Assembly: GCF_900215515.1 (NCBI RefSeq) | Contig: NZ_OBEI01000001.1 | Location: 124,001-188,000 of the forward strand | Length of the DNA stretch: 64,000 bases | Source: Persephonella hydrogeniphila | GTDB taxonomy: Bacteria; Aquificota; Aquificia; Aquificales; Hydrogenothermaceae | Direction of reading: 5' to 3' | Shown here: piece after piece, positions 42,554 to 53,898 of the stretch | How positions within the stretch are numbered: the first letter of the stretch is position 1 | Layout of the letters: each line of letters begins with the position of its first letter | Position numbers and translations under genes: made by a program | The notes under the pieces: model-generated | Seen by the model: only the letters and a program-made list of their open reading frames with translations | What the model was told of the DNA's origin: nothing | Database searches by the model: none

Positions 42554-44637
42554 ACAGTTTCTAAAAAATCCTTCATTATAGTTTTTTGTCCGACATTTTC
42601 AAATAAAACTGTTGCTTTATTACCGTTTATTGAGATAACAACACCTTTCCCGAAAGCCTTATGTTTTACAAGCTGACCTTTTTTTATTCCACCAACAGAA
42701 AAAGTATCACTTTTGACCGGTTCTTTTTTAGAAATGGGTTTTTTATCTGAAAGAATCTTTATGTCTTCTTTGATCTCCTTTAAAAATCTTGATGGTTTAG
42801 TTTCATTTAAATAACCGCTGAAAGAAGCCCTTTTCCTCGCATAACTCATAAAAACTTTTTCTTTTGCCCTTGTTATTGCAACATAGAACAGCCTTCTTTC
42901 TTCTTCCATCTGCTCGATATCTTCAAAAGCCCTTCCACTGGGGAATATCCCATCTTCAAGACCGGCTATAAAAACTACAGGAAATTCAAGTCCTTTTGCT
43001 GCGTGAACAGTCATTATTTTAACTGTGTTTGAGTCCTGTATATTATCCTGCGCCTGAGAGAGTGAACTTTCTTCTAAAAACTCTAAAAAAGTTCTACCTG
43101 ATTTCTCAACCTCTTTCAGTGCATTAAAAAGCTCATGTACGTTTGCTATCCTGTCTTCCCAGTCTTTATATTTGTCCTCAAGATAACTTTCATACCCTAT
43201 TACGTCAACGATATATTTTGCAGTCTCAGAAGGTTTTTCATTCCCGTGTCTTCTTATATACTCTACAAGCTCTAAAAACTCCTGAACTCTAATCTGGACT
43301 TTTTTCGGCAGGTTTTCATATGCATCGTTTAAAGCCTGAATCCAGTCAGTCTCAAAAAATGAGTGTATTTTCTGGAATGTTTTTTCTCCTATTCCTCTTG
43401 GAGGAAGATTAATAATCCTTTTAAACGCCTGTGTGTCTTTAGGCTGTAGGGCAAATCTGAGATAAGAAAGTATATCTTTTATCTCTGCCCTTTCATAAAA
43501 TTTAACACCTCCTATCACCTGATAGGGGATATTATGTTTTATAAAAGCCTCCTCAATATTTCTTGATAGATAAGACATCCTTATAAGAACAGAAAAATCT
43601 GAAAAGTTGTATCCATGTTCTACAAGGGATTTTATCCTTTTTCCTATAAACTCGCTTTCTCTTTTGTCTGTTTCCAGAATAACAAGATGTATATCTTCAC
43701 CGCCTTTTTTATCTGTCCATAGTTTTAGTATTTTTTCTTTCCATCTTCCTTTTGCACCTTTTATTACTTTGTTTGCTACATACAAGATCTTCTCTGTTGA
43801 TCGGTAATTCCTTTCTAATTTTATTATCTTTGTATCTGGAAAATCATTCTCAAATTCTAATATATTTTCCGGATTTGCTCCTCTCCATGTGTATATACAC
43901 TGCTGGGGGTCTCCTACTACGGTGATACAATCTCTGTTTCCTACAATTAGCTTAAGTATCTCATGCTGGACAAGATTAGTGTCCTGATACTCGTCTACAA
44001 GTATGTAATCAAATTTATCCTGCCATTTCTTCAGTATATCTGGATTTTCTCTGAACAATCTGACAACATTCAAAAGAAGGTCATCAAAATCCATTGCATT
44101 TGAAAAAACAAGATGTTCGTTGTATTTTTCATATATCTTAGGAAGATGAGGCAGAGTAAATGCGTAAAAATCCAAGACAGATTCATCAAGGTTCTGTTTT
44201 ATCTGGCTTATAACATTTTTTATTTTCTCTGGTTTGTAGATCTCACCATCAACATTTAGCTCTTTTATCACATCTTTTATAGCTTTTTTACTATCTTCCT
44301 CATCATAAATAACAAAATCTCTGTTGTAGCCTATATGCTCTGCTTCTATTCTTAGTATCTTTGCAGATAGGCTGTGGAATGTTGTTATCCATACAGGTTC
44401 TTCTTTAAGATCGAGGGCATCAATTACCCTCTCTTTCATCTCTGATGCTGCTTTATTTGTAAATGTAATGGCAAGTATCCTATCTACAGGAATAGATAAC
44501 TTTTCTACAAGATACATTATTTTGTGGGTTATAACCCGTGTTTTTCCTGAACCAGCTCCTGCAAGTACAAGAAGCGGAGAGGAAAAATGTAGAACCGCTT
44601 TTTTTTGTTCCTCGTTTAGACCTTCAAGTATTTCCAT
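42550..44637 (-). CDS. uvrD: UvrD/PcrA superfamily I DNA helicase
   Basis: A 695-residue 3'-5' helicase for excision repair and replication-fork clearing. AGAGSGKTRVITHKI is the Walker A, followed by ILAITFTNKAASEMKERV, DEYQDTN (motif II), GDPQQCIYTWRGA (motif III), LERNYRS (motif IV), VKIMTVHAAKGLEFPVVFIAG and EERRLFYVAITRAKE. The C-terminal tudor-like segment (LVKHKAFGKGVVISI) is typical of PcrA. GGAGGAG precedes the ATG. Confidence 0.95.
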   Translation of the reverse strand: MEILEGLNEEQKKAVLHFSSPLLVLAGAGSGKTRVITHKIMYLVEKLSIPVDRILAITFTNKAASEMKERVIDALDLKEEPVWITTFHSLSAKILRIEAEHIGYNRDFVIYDEEDSKKAIKDVIKELNVDGEIYKPEKIKNVISQIKQNLDESVLDFYAFTLPHLPKIYEKYNEHLVFSNAMDFDDLLLNVVRLFRENPDILKKWQDKFDYILVDEYQDTNLVQHEILKLIVGNRDCITVVGDPQQCIYTWRGANPENILEFENDFPDTKIIKLERNYRSTEKILYVANKVIKGAKGRWKEKILKLWTDKKGGEDIHLVILETDKRESEFIGKRIKSLVEHGYNFSDFSVLIRMSYLSRNIEEAFIKHNIPYQVIGGVKFYERAEIKDILSYLRFALQPKDTQAFKRIINLPPRGIGEKTFQKIHSFFETDWIQALNDAYENLPKKVQIRVQEFLELVEYIRRHGNEKPSETAKYIVDVIGYESYLEDKYKDWEDRIANVHELFNALKEVEKSGRTFLEFLEESSLSQAQDNIQDSNTVKIMTVHAAKGLEFPVVFIAGLEDGIFPSGRAFEDIEQMEEERRLFYVAITRAKEKVFMSYARKRASFSGYLNETKPSRFLKEIKEDIKILSDKKPISKKEPVKSDTFSVGGIKKGQLVKHKAFGKGVVISINGNKATVLFENVGQKTIMKDFLETV

Positions 44638-44692
44638 ATCTCCTCCGGCTTTTTAGGTGAATAAATATTATACCGGAGGAGAGTTTTATCAA

Positions 44693-46687
44693 TTATGTTT
44701 TAAACTCTTCTAATATTTTGCTGAGCTTTTCTGTCATCGCATATAGATGCTCTGTAGCTTTTGCAATCTCTTCTACACTTTTGGTGTTTGCAGAGGAGAT
44801 CTCGTTGATCTTCTCAATTTCTGTTATAAGCACTTTTATCTCTTCTACAATTGATTTTATAGATTCAGATGCATCTTCAGATGTTTCAACAGTTTTGTCC
44901 ATAGCTTCGCTTACGCTTTCTACATCTTTTTCTACACTTGCAGACTCTTCTGCAAGGAGGTTTACTGTTTTTGCATTTGTCGATATCTTCTCAACAATAG
45001 AGTTTATCTCATTAAGAAGCTCAGCTATAGTATCTGTTATATTCTCAACATACTCTCTGGATTTTTCAGCAAGATTTCTTACCTCATCTGCCACAACAGC
45101 AAAACCTTTTCCAGCTTCCCCTGCCCTTGCTGCCTCTATCGCTGCATTAAGTGCAAGGAGGTTTGTCTGGTTTGCTATATCTTCTATAAGTTTCAGAACG
45201 TTTTTAGTTCTGTCTGTAGACTCTTTTAGTCTTTCCAGTTCACCAACTATTTTTTCTTCTTCTAAAGCACTCTGTTTGACAGTATTTATCAGCTGGATCA
45301 TCTGCTCTTTTACTTTTGAGAGTATACTGTTCGCTTTTTTAATCTCATCTCTTGTTCTATCTAACTTGGAGACAGAGCTCTCAAGAGGTTTTTGTATTGT
45401 AAGAGCCTTTGTTGTCGTTTTGTTTACTATATCAGCCTCTTCTTCAACTCTTTTCTCTATTTCTGAGGCTGTGGCAGACAGTTCAGCAGCTATAGAGGTG
45501 TTCTCCTGTGCAGATACTTTAGCCTGTTCTATGGCTTCTCTGGAAGCTTCTATAAGATAGTTAACAGAGTCTGCGATACTCTTTAGTTCGTCTTTTGTAG
45601 TAACTTCTACTTTCTTTGTGAAATCTTTTGAATCTGCTATTTCTCTCAGTTCACTTTCTATAAGCTCTACATTCTGTGTAATTGATCTGCTAATTACATA
45701 TCCGATGATAATAATAAACGCTGCCACTATAACAGTTATCACAAGAACAACTATAAAGTTTCTGAAAGCTGTAGATTTAAGAGACTGTATATCACTGACC
45801 ATCATCTTAGACATTTCATCTTCTACCTTTTTCATAAGATTTATCTTTTCTGTCATAGTTTTAAACCAGTATGTAGGTTCAACATTGAAATTTCCTGTTT
45901 CTACATTTTGTATAGCTATCTTTTCCATTCTTTCAACTTCTTCAACAGCTCTGCCTCTAACAATTCTGTTGTATATATCAAGCATTTTCTTAGGAGCAAC
46001 AAGTCTGAATGAAGTAAGAAAAGCCTTCTGTTCGCTTAGAAGGGATATATACTTCCTGTAAAGCTCAGGTGTAAATGCATCCTTAGCAAACACAGCAGAT
46101 AAAACAGCTCTTTCTATTCCCATTCTCTCCTTTGCCATAAGAAAATCAACATACGGCACAATCTCATGCATTATTGTGGCGTCAGATGTATACTTGGCAA
46201 ATGCTCCTATAACAGAAAGTAGATTAGAATTAAGCTTTGTGTAGTAAGAGATGGCATCTTTAAGCTGTATAGATAAAGAGTCTACCTTACCTCTTATAGA
46301 ATCAAGTCTATTTAGCTGAGATTTTATCTCCTCAAGTTTCAATTTTATATCTTCAGGAAAATTCTGGATGTCTAATTTTTTTAGATAAGCCTCAAATTCT
46401 GCACGTTTCTGATCGGTTAAAACCCTTTGCTTCGAAAGCTGTGTTCTGAATTTTTTCCCACTACTTCCTATAAAACCTGCAGTGGCTCCTCTCTCTTTTT
46501 GGAGCTCATGTACAAGGGCAGATATTTTTGTGGAGAAAATCACATTTTTTTCAAGAGAAGCCTGATTTTGGTAAATTCTGTAATCCTCATAAAGGATAAT
46601 AGATGCGTAAAAAAGGGTGGTCAGTAAAGGGATAAGCACCAGCAAAAGAATTTTCACTTTAATAGAGATGTTGTTCAAGAATTTCAA
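44693..46687 (-). CDS. Methyl-accepting chemotaxis protein with NIT-like sensor
   Basis: A 664-residue chemoreceptor. Helix 1 (about residues 8-30), an extended periplasmic helical sensor with the nitrate/nitrite-sensing (NIT) motif [18 protein letters not shown], helix 2 (about 308-335), HAMP, and the signalling hairpin with the tip [39 protein letters not shown]. It is the only chemotaxis gene here. The start is TTG at 46687, with GGAGG 7 bases upstream; an upstream ATG at 46711 lacks such support. Confidence 0.9.
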   Translation of the reverse strand: MKFLNNISIKVKILLLVLIPLLTTLFYASIILYEDYRIYQNQASLEKNVIFSTKISALVHELQKERGATAGFIGSSGKKFRTQLSKQRVLTDQKRAEFEAYLKKLDIQNFPEDIKLKLEEIKSQLNRLDSIRGKVDSLSIQLKDAISYYTKLNSNLLSVIGAFAKYTSDATIMHEIVPYVDFLMAKERMGIERAVLSAVFAKDAFTPELYRKYISLLSEQKAFLTSFRLVAPKKMLDIYNRIVRGRAVEEVERMEKIAIQNVETGNFNVEPTYWFKTMTEKINLMKKVEDEMSKMMVSDIQSLKSTAFRNFIVVLVITVIVAAFIIIIGYVISRSITQNVELIESELREIADSKDFTKKVEVTTKDELKSIADSVNYLIEASREAIEQAKVSAQENTSIAAELSATASEIEKRVEEEADIVNKTTTKALTIQKPLESSVSKLDRTRDEIKKANSILSKVKEQMIQLINTVKQSALEEEKIVGELERLKESTDRTKNVLKLIEDIANQTNLLALNAAIEAARAGEAGKGFAVVADEVRNLAEKSREYVENITDTIAELLNEINSIVEKISTNAKTVNLLAEESASVEKDVESVSEAMDKTVETSEDASESIKSIVEEIKVLITEIEKINEISSANTKSVEEIAKATEHLYAMTEKLSKILEEFKT

Positions 46688-46739
46688 TCCATTACCTCCA
46701 TAAATAATCATAATTTTTTATCGGAATTAATAGAAAAAA

Positions 46740-48509
46740 TTAAAGCATAAAATGTTTCCTCATGAACTGGTTATAAAGCCCCTCTTTTTCCATCAGTTCC
46801 TGATGGGTTCCTTCTTCAACAATCTCTCCCCTATCAATGACATAGATATAATCAGCCTGCTGAACAGTGCTAAGTCTATGGGCTATTATTATCGTTGTTT
46901 TTTCTTTCAGATACTCCTGAAGGGCATTAAAAAGTCTGTACTCTGTATGGGTATCCAGTGCAGATGTTGACTCGTCTAAAATAACTATTTTAGGGTTCTG
47001 GAGTATCATCCTTGCTATTGCAAGTCTCTGTCTTTGTCCGCCTGATAGCTTTATTCCATTTTTTCCTATCAGAGTATCAAGCTTATCTGGAAGGTTTTCT
47101 ACAACATCTTTCATCTGTGCTATCTCAAGTGCTTCCCATATTTTACTTTCTGGAATATCTTTTCCCAGTGTAAGATTAAACCTCACAGTATCATTAAACA
47201 TCATCGGGTTCTGAAGAACCAGGGAAACATTTTCCCTTACAACATCTAATCCTATCTCTTTAACTGATATATCGTCGTACAGCACATCACCTTTATCAAC
47301 AGGATAGAAACCTACCATTATATGAGCCAGTGTAGTCTTTCCGCTACCACTTGCCCCGACTATAGCAACTTTCTTTCCTGTTTCTGCTATCAGATTGACT
47401 CCTTTTATCACATAGTTTTTGCCATCGTAAGAGAAATAAACATCTTTTAGTTTTACTGAGCATGTTTTTTTATTTTTGAACGAGTTGAGTATGTGGGGAT
47501 ATTTGGGCTCTTTTTTCATCTCAAATATTTTATTGATCCTTTTAAGAGCCGCATCTCCTGAATGGAAAGCATACTGAATACCTAAAAGCTCCTGAACAGG
47601 AGTCATCATTACCCACAGATAACCAAATATGGCAAGCATAAGTCCTATTGTAAGATCAGAGTAAGCAACAAAAAGTATACTTACTGCTCTGAAAATCTCA
47701 TATCCTGATAGAAAAACCAGCATAGATAGTCTTGCAGCAGCATCACTTTTCCATCCGAACTCTATTGATGTTTCTTTCACTTCTTTTGCTGTTTCAAGGA
47801 CAGATTTAATAAATGATTTTTCTCTATTGCTTGCCCTTATCTGCCAGAAAAGGTCTAATGTTTCCACAAGTTTTTCCTGAAATTTCTCAACTGCTTTGTT
47901 TTCAATAGCTTTAAGCTTACCAATCTTCCTCCCAACAACAGTAGTGAAATAAATAACAACAGGATTTAACAGGACAATAAGAAGACCTAATTTCCAGTTA
48001 ATCATAATAAGAACTAAAGCAACACCTATAATTGTTAATACAGAGATGATAAATCTGCTTACTGTTTTTCCAATAAAATCATCTATTGTGTTTACATCTG
48101 TAATAAGTTTTGATGCTATTCCCCCGCTTCCTACAGTTTCAAACTCTGACATAGAGAGGTCTTTAATATGATTCAGTAGATCTTCTCTTATCTTATAGGT
48201 AACATTTTTTGATATTTTTGTGAAAATCTTGGACTGGAGAGCGTTTAATACAAAAAATAAAAATCTCATTACCAATACGATTATCAAAGCTGCCAGTGTA
48301 TATGTAACAGGATTTCCTTCTCCGAAAATCCTCTGGTATGTATGGACAAATATTCCCGGTTTATTAAGGAGAACTTCATCAACAAGTAGTGGCAGGAAAA
48401 GGGGAGTTGGTATACTTACTGCAGTTGCCAGAATGGCAAAAAGATGTCCTAAGAAAAGTTCCCGCTTATATTTTTTTATTTCCTGAAAAATCTTTCCCCA
48501 GTCGTACAT
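46740..48509 (-). CDS. ABC exporter, fused membrane and ATPase domains (MsbA-like)
   Basis: A 589-residue half-transporter working as a homodimer. Six membrane helices (about 15-320) precede the ATPase with Walker A VGASGSGKTTLAHI, LQNPMMFND, signature LSGGQRQRLAIARM and Walker B IVILDESTSALD. It belongs to the lipid A, drug or peptide exporter group, substrate unknown. It starts 9 bases upstream of... the aldo/keto reductase stop on the same strand lies 9 bases before its ATG, so the two are likely co-transcribed. Confidence 0.9.
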   Translation of the reverse strand: MYDWGKIFQEIKKYKRELFLGHLFAILATAVSIPTPLFLPLLVDEVLLNKPGIFVHTYQRIFGEGNPVTYTLAALIIVLVMRFLFFVLNALQSKIFTKISKNVTYKIREDLLNHIKDLSMSEFETVGSGGIASKLITDVNTIDDFIGKTVSRFIISVLTIIGVALVLIMINWKLGLLIVLLNPVVIYFTTVVGRKIGKLKAIENKAVEKFQEKLVETLDLFWQIRASNREKSFIKSVLETAKEVKETSIEFGWKSDAAARLSMLVFLSGYEIFRAVSILFVAYSDLTIGLMLAIFGYLWVMMTPVQELLGIQYAFHSGDAALKRINKIFEMKKEPKYPHILNSFKNKKTCSVKLKDVYFSYDGKNYVIKGVNLIAETGKKVAIVGASGSGKTTLAHIMVGFYPVDKGDVLYDDISVKEIGLDVVRENVSLVLQNPMMFNDTVRFNLTLGKDIPESKIWEALEIAQMKDVVENLPDKLDTLIGKNGIKLSGGQRQRLAIARMILQNPKIVILDESTSALDTHTEYRLFNALQEYLKEKTTIIIAHRLSTVQQADYIYVIDRGEIVEEGTHQELMEKEGLYNQFMRKHFML

Positions 48510-48517
48510 CTTCCAAC

Positions 48518-49525
48518 CTACAGGTCTGCAAATAAGTCAAGGAACCACTGGGGATAAGGTCTTTCTGACTGGGTAATCTGGTCAAGGTATTCTACATCTT
48601 CCTGTGATAAATCCCATCTGACACATCCCAGATTGTCCTTAAGCTGTTCAAGACTTCTTACTCCAATTATTACAGAGCTTATAAAAGATTTTGATTTGAC
48701 CCAGTTTAATGCAACCTGAGAAACTGTTGCGTTGTATTTTTCTGCTATTTTTTTTAGCTCGTCAATAATAAAATATCCCTTCTCAAAATCAAATCTGAGA
48801 AAAGGTCTTTCCATCCTCGAATATCTGCTGTCTTCTGGATGAGGAGAATCCTTAGAATACTTTCCTGTTAGAAAACCTCCTGCAAGGGGACTCCATGCAA
48901 GAATGCCTAAGCCGAGAGCTTCACATGCAGGAACAACCTCAAACTCAATATCCCTCCCGAGTAAAGAGTAATACATCTGGGCAGATACAAACTTTGTGTA
49001 ATTTTTCATCTCTTGAATAGAAACAGATCTTGCAATCTGCCAGCCTGCAAAATCTGATATTCCTATATATCTTATCTTTCCCATTCTTATAAGGTCATTT
49101 AAAGCTTCTAAAGTTTCCTCTATAGGAGTGTGGTTGTCCCACCAGTGAAGCTGGTACAGATCTATATAGTCTCTACCTAATCTTTTTAATGAGTTGTCTA
49201 CAGATCTGAATATATGATATCTGGACAACCCCCTGTTGTTAGGATCCTTCTCATCCATAACACCCCTTACTTTTGTGGCAATGATTACATCGTTTTTTTT
49301 ATTGCCAAGGGCTTTTCCCAGCAGTTCCTCTGATTCTCCAAATGCATATATATCAGCCGTATCAAAAAAGTTGATACCGTTATCAAGGGCATAATCAACT
49401 ACCCTTTTTATCTCGGAAAAATCCATAGTTCCGGCAGTTCTCCATCCTTTCTCTGTAAATGTCATCGCCCCGAGACATATCACAGAAACCTTAAGTCCTG
49501 AATTTCCGAGATTTCTGTACTCCAT
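48518..49525 (-). CDS. Aldo/keto reductase
   Basis: A 335-residue NADPH-dependent oxidoreductase of the AKR family. The tetrad residues are in NFFDTADIYAFG (Asp, Tyr), VIIATKV (Lys) and YQLHWWD (His), and the cofactor region is SVIIGVRSLEQLKDNL. The length and the YRNLGNSGLKVSVICLG start fit the YajO/Gfo-like long AKR group. The ATG at 49525 has AGGAGA 5 bases upstream; the open frame extends further without a ribosome site. Confidence 0.9.
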   Translation of the reverse strand: MEYRNLGNSGLKVSVICLGAMTFTEKGWRTAGTMDFSEIKRVVDYALDNGINFFDTADIYAFGESEELLGKALGNKKNDVIIATKVRGVMDEKDPNNRGLSRYHIFRSVDNSLKRLGRDYIDLYQLHWWDNHTPIEETLEALNDLIRMGKIRYIGISDFAGWQIARSVSIQEMKNYTKFVSAQMYYSLLGRDIEFEVVPACEALGLGILAWSPLAGGFLTGKYSKDSPHPEDSRYSRMERPFLRFDFEKGYFIIDELKKIAEKYNATVSQVALNWVKSKSFISSVIIGVRSLEQLKDNLGCVRWDLSQEDVEYLDQITQSERPYPQWFLDLFADL

Positions 49526-49539
49526 AACCTTCTCCTGAT

Positions 49540-49935
49540 TTATTTGATATCTGCACACACTATATTTGCTGTACCTACAACAAGAAGATTCCCATCGCCT
49601 AAGTGGGTTACTGATACACTGAAATGATCAAGACCATAGAAGGTAAATTTTTTACAGGCTCTCTCAGCTGATTTTTTCAGCTCTTCCATACATATTTTTT
49701 CTGCTTCTACATAAAAATTTGCGTAATTTTTGTACTTCTGGTATATATGGAGAGAGCCTGCACTGAGGGTATAGCTCATATAAAAAGAGTCTTTAACTCT
49801 TATCTCAGAGGCTACTTCCTTTATATAGGGTAGTATACTACCTTTCACAGCTCCTATAAATATCTGTTTTTCTCCTCCATAAGAAAGGCTAAATAAAAAC
49901 AAAAAAACAAATAATAAATTTCTTAAAGCCATCAT
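49540..49935 (-). CDS. Small exported protein of unknown function
   Basis: A 131-residue exported protein with signal MMALRNLLFVFLFLFSLSYGG. The mature part has three cysteines near its end (KICMEEL, RACKKF, IVCADIK) and a strand-helix-strand pattern (ILPYIKEVASEIRVKDSFYMSYTLSAGS). No family was recognised. It lies between sbcD and the aldo/keto reductase, 14 bases from each. Confidence 0.6.
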   Translation of the reverse strand: MMALRNLLFVFLFLFSLSYGGEKQIFIGAVKGSILPYIKEVASEIRVKDSFYMSYTLSAGSLHIYQKYKNYANFYVEAEKICMEELKKSAERACKKFTFYGLDHFSVSVTHLGDGNLLVVGTANIVCADIK

Positions 49936-49948
49936 CGGTTTTCCCCCT

Positions 49949-51094
49949 TTAAAAATCAATAAAATCAGGGTTTTCTTTCAGATATTTTTTTACTTCATCT
50001 ATACTATCAAAAGATTTCAAAAATGTCAGTGTTTCCACTACAGAGCTAAAAATCTGCTCGTCACCGATAAGTTTTTTCAGTTCTTCTTTAATATTTTCTT
50101 CTGTTGTCTCTATAATAACTCCGTCTGTGTCTACAAACTCCCTTGTAAGATTAAAGTTAATGTGCAGTAAATTGCTTTCTTCAGAAGATATTCCTTCATT
50201 TTTAAAATACCCAATCACATCAGAAGGAGCTAATTTTTTCAGGGTTCCTTTCAGAATAATAACAGGTTTTTTACCTTCCTCAAATCTCTCTAAATCCTGT
50301 TTTATCTGCTTTACAGTCTGGTCTATCTCTTCTTCAGACAGAGTGTAATACAGAAAAGGTCTTCTCCTTTTAAGATGTATAAACTCTGGTTTTATAGTCT
50401 TCCCATCTACCTGAACATAATAAAAACCCTTTCCTCTTTCCTCTTCTTTTTCGTTGTACGCTGTGAACTCGGTCGAACCGGGATAGACTACAGTGGCTTT
50501 GTTTATAACAGCAGGAGTTTGTGCAATATGATAATGACCTATTCCTATATAATCAAAACCTTCTATCAGTTCTACAGTCATGTTCAGAGACGAGTCTGGA
50601 AAATAAGGCTGGAACTCCTGATGTAAAAGAAGAATTCTAAATCCGTTTCCCATCTCTTCAAGATATTTTTCGAGAATCTTCTTTATACCTTCTATCTGTC
50701 TTAATCCTGCCTTTGATATATACTTCAACCCTCCTATAAACAGACCCTCATACTCCAAAACTCCCGAATCTACAAGGTTTAATCCAAGAGGTTGGAGAAT
50801 CTTTAAAGGGGAGATATCTCTTACCTGACTTCCCCTATCGTGATTTCCGGAAATCACAAAAATAGGAATATTCGCATCTCTAAGTCTTTCCAAAATCTCC
50901 ATTCCCTGAAGGATAACATGATTTGAAGGTCGTGAAGAGTGGAAAAAATCGCCAGTATGGATAACAAAGTCCACCTTTTTTTCTATAGCAAAATCAACAG
51001 CCTCGTTAAAAACATCAAAAAAATCTTCGGATCTCTCTTTAAGACCGTACTGGTGGTATCCAAGATGAGTATCAGATATATGGATAAATCTCAT
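49949..51094 (-). CDS. sbcD: SbcD/Mre11-family DNA repair nuclease
   Basis: A 381-residue metallophosphoesterase nuclease that works with SbcC/Rad50 on DNA ends and hairpins. All five motifs are visible: HISDTHLGYHQYG, VIHTGDFFHSS, VISGNHDRGS, ILLLHQEF and IGIGHYHIAQTP. No sbcC gene is adjacent. It overlaps the end of a small membrane-protein gene by 1 base. Confidence 0.88.
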   Translation of the reverse strand: MRFIHISDTHLGYHQYGLKERSEDFFDVFNEAVDFAIEKKVDFVIHTGDFFHSSRPSNHVILQGMEILERLRDANIPIFVISGNHDRGSQVRDISPLKILQPLGLNLVDSGVLEYEGLFIGGLKYISKAGLRQIEGIKKILEKYLEEMGNGFRILLLHQEFQPYFPDSSLNMTVELIEGFDYIGIGHYHIAQTPAVINKATVVYPGSTEFTAYNEKEEERGKGFYYVQVDGKTIKPEFIHLKRRRPFLYYTLSEEEIDQTVKQIKQDLERFEEGKKPVIILKGTLKKLAPSDVIGYFKNEGISSEESNLLHINFNLTREFVDTDGVIIETTEENIKEELKKLIGDEQIFSSVVETLTFLKSFDSIDEVKKYLKENPDFIDF

Positions 51095-51297
51095 CAGGTA
51101 GACTGCCTTTTGCCGAAAAGTTTTTCAAATACGGCATCAGAAGGACAGAATCCTGTAAATGCTGACAGATAAAGCATAAATATAATAAAGTAAACTATAT
51201 ATTTACCCCAATCATACCCTACATTTAATAAAATCATAGCAATTAATAAAAGAGTTCCCATAACAAATCTCTGTGCCCTTACTGCTGATTTTGACAT
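51094..51297 (-). CDS. DUF2892 (YgaP-type) small membrane protein
   Basis: A 67-residue protein with two helices. The pattern AQRFVMGTLLLIAMILLNVGYDWGKYIVYFIIFMLYLSAFTGFCPSDAVFEKLFG follows the DUF2892 family found as the membrane part of YgaP rhodaneses. GGAGGT precedes the ATG at 51297. It overlaps sbcD by 1 base and is divergent from the NYN protein. Confidence 0.82.
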   Translation of the reverse strand: MSKSAVRAQRFVMGTLLLIAMILLNVGYDWGKYIVYFIIFMLYLSAFTGFCPSDAVFEKLFGKRQST

Positions 51298-51368
51298 CTT
51301 TATACCTCCGTTTTTTATATCCGTATAATATAATTTTAACAGTATTAAAATATAAGGAGAAATTATTA

Positions 51369-51908
51369 ATGCACAATCAGGACAAGCTAAGAGCCCTTTA
51401 TAAAAATCAGAGAGTTGCAGTGTTTTTGGACATACAGAACCTGTACTATTCGGCAAGAGACGCATTTAATAGAAAAGTAAACTTTGAAAGTGTTCTTGAC
51501 AGAGTATTGAATGAAAGAGTTCTCATCAGAGCTATAGCTTACCTTGTAAAACTCCACGGAGTTGATCAAAAGGGTTTTATAAACACATTAAAACATATAG
51601 GATATCAGGTAAGGGTAAAAGAACCTAAAGTGTTCAAAAGACTTGATGAAAACGGTAACCTGTGGACAACAGTAAAGGCTGACTGGGATATGGGAATAGC
51701 TATGGATGCTATATCACTTGCAGAAAAAATAGATGTAGCTATTCTTGCCAGTGGGGATGGAGATTTTGCTGATCTTGTAAGATATCTCCACACAAAAGGA
51801 GTTAAAGTAGAAATAGCTGCTTTTAAGCAGACAGCGGCAAAGGAGCTAATAGAAATAGCAGATGAGTTTATAGACCTTACAGCCTTTGGAGAAGATATAT
51901 TTCTGTGA
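51369..51908 (+). CDS. NYN-domain (LabA/PIN-like) RNase protein
   Basis: A 179-residue PIN-like NYN protein. The acidic metal site is formed by VFLDIQNLYY, KADWDMGIAMDAI and LASGDGDFADLVRYLHTKGVKVEI, the usual motif set of LabA-like proteins that act as RNases or regulators. AAGGAG lies 9 bases before the ATG. It is followed by 106 bases of intergenic DNA carrying the operator pair of the next ATPase. Confidence 0.85.
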   Translation: MHNQDKLRALYKNQRVAVFLDIQNLYYSARDAFNRKVNFESVLDRVLNERVLIRAIAYLVKLHGVDQKGFINTLKHIGYQVRVKEPKVFKRLDENGNLWTTVKADWDMGIAMDAISLAEKIDVAILASGDGDFADLVRYLHTKGVKVEIAAFKQTAAKELIEIADEFIDLTAFGEDIFL

Positions 51909-51981
51909 AATTCTCATAACTTGCTTAACTGTGTTAGAGAATTCCCGCCGTAATTTGCAAAAATTTTTTACTTGTATTAAT

Positions 51982-53142
<1,161 letters not shown>

Positions 53143-53310
53143 GAATCTTTTTGTTCTTTATCGGCAGTTGCAATCGTTTTGAAAACCTTTACAATATTAT
53201 ATCAGGCTGATACTGGTTTAGGGAGAGCTTTTTATCAACTTCTCTGTAAAATCTTGAAAAGATATACTTTTTACAAAAATTATAAATAAAAAAACGGAGG
53301 ATAAATATAG

Positions 53311-53898
53311 ATGGAAGAAAAAAAAGAAGAAGTAAAGAACGAGGAAACAGGAGAGGTTGAGGAGATATCATTAGAAGAGTGTTTAAAAGAGAATGAAACA
53401 CTAAAAAAAGAGCTTGAAGAATTAAAAGCAAAACTACAAAAAACAGAAGATGCAGCAAAAAAACTGAGTGTTCTCTACCAATCTTTACAAAAAGAGTTTG
53501 AAGATTACAAAGCAAGAATGAGAAAAGAAAAAGAAGAGGCAAAAGAAGAAGGAGCTTTAAGACTGGCAAAAGGTTTCATGGAGATAGTAGATAACTTTGA
53601 AAAAGCTCTGGAAAGTGCCCAAAAAACAACAGATATAAACGCCCTTATGAAAGGTATTCAGATGATACACTACCAGCTGTCAAGATTTCTTCAAGAGCAG
53701 GGAATAGAAAAGATAGAAACTTCTACTGGATTTAATCCTATGGAGCATGAAGCTGTTGAGACAGTCGTTTCGAAAGAACATGCTCCCAATGAGATAATAA
53801 AAGTAATACAGACAGGTTACAAATATAGAGGCAGGACAATAAGACCGGCAAAGGTTATTGTAGCAATACCTCCGGAGGAAAGAGAAGAAATAACCTGA
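53311..53898 (+). CDS. grpE: GrpE, DnaK nucleotide-exchange factor
   Basis: A 195-residue GrpE with the long N-terminal coiled coil (about 25-90) and the beta-wing region, [22 protein letters not shown] and [22 protein letters not shown] precedes the ATG. It overlaps the dnaJ-like start by one base. dnaK is not in the window, and no CIRCE or HrcA site was found upstream. Confidence 0.95.
   Translation: MEEKKEEVKNEETGEVEEISLEECLKENETLKKELEELKAKLQKTEDAAKKLSVLYQSLQKEFEDYKARMRKEKEEAKEEGALRLAKGFMEIVDNFEKALESAQKTTDINALMKGIQMIHYQLSRFLQEQGIEKIETSTGFNPMEHEAVETVVSKEHAPNEIIKVIQTGYKYRGRTIRPAKVIVAIPPEEREEIT

Noticed and set aside
44718-45560. 280-codon open frame opposite the chemoreceptor gene
   Set aside because: It is the reverse of the Ala/Ser/Glu-rich coiled coil of the receptor. 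It is Ser/Phe/Ile-rich with no domain, while the minus-strand frame has all MCP motifs.
53143-53310. CIRCE or HrcA site before grpE
   Set aside because: No TTAGCACTC-N9-GAGTGCTAA-like sequence was found; only a weak CTTGAAAA-like element is present.
53189-53569. 126-codon open frame opposite grpE
   Set aside because: Leu/Phe-rich shadow of the grpE coiled coil.
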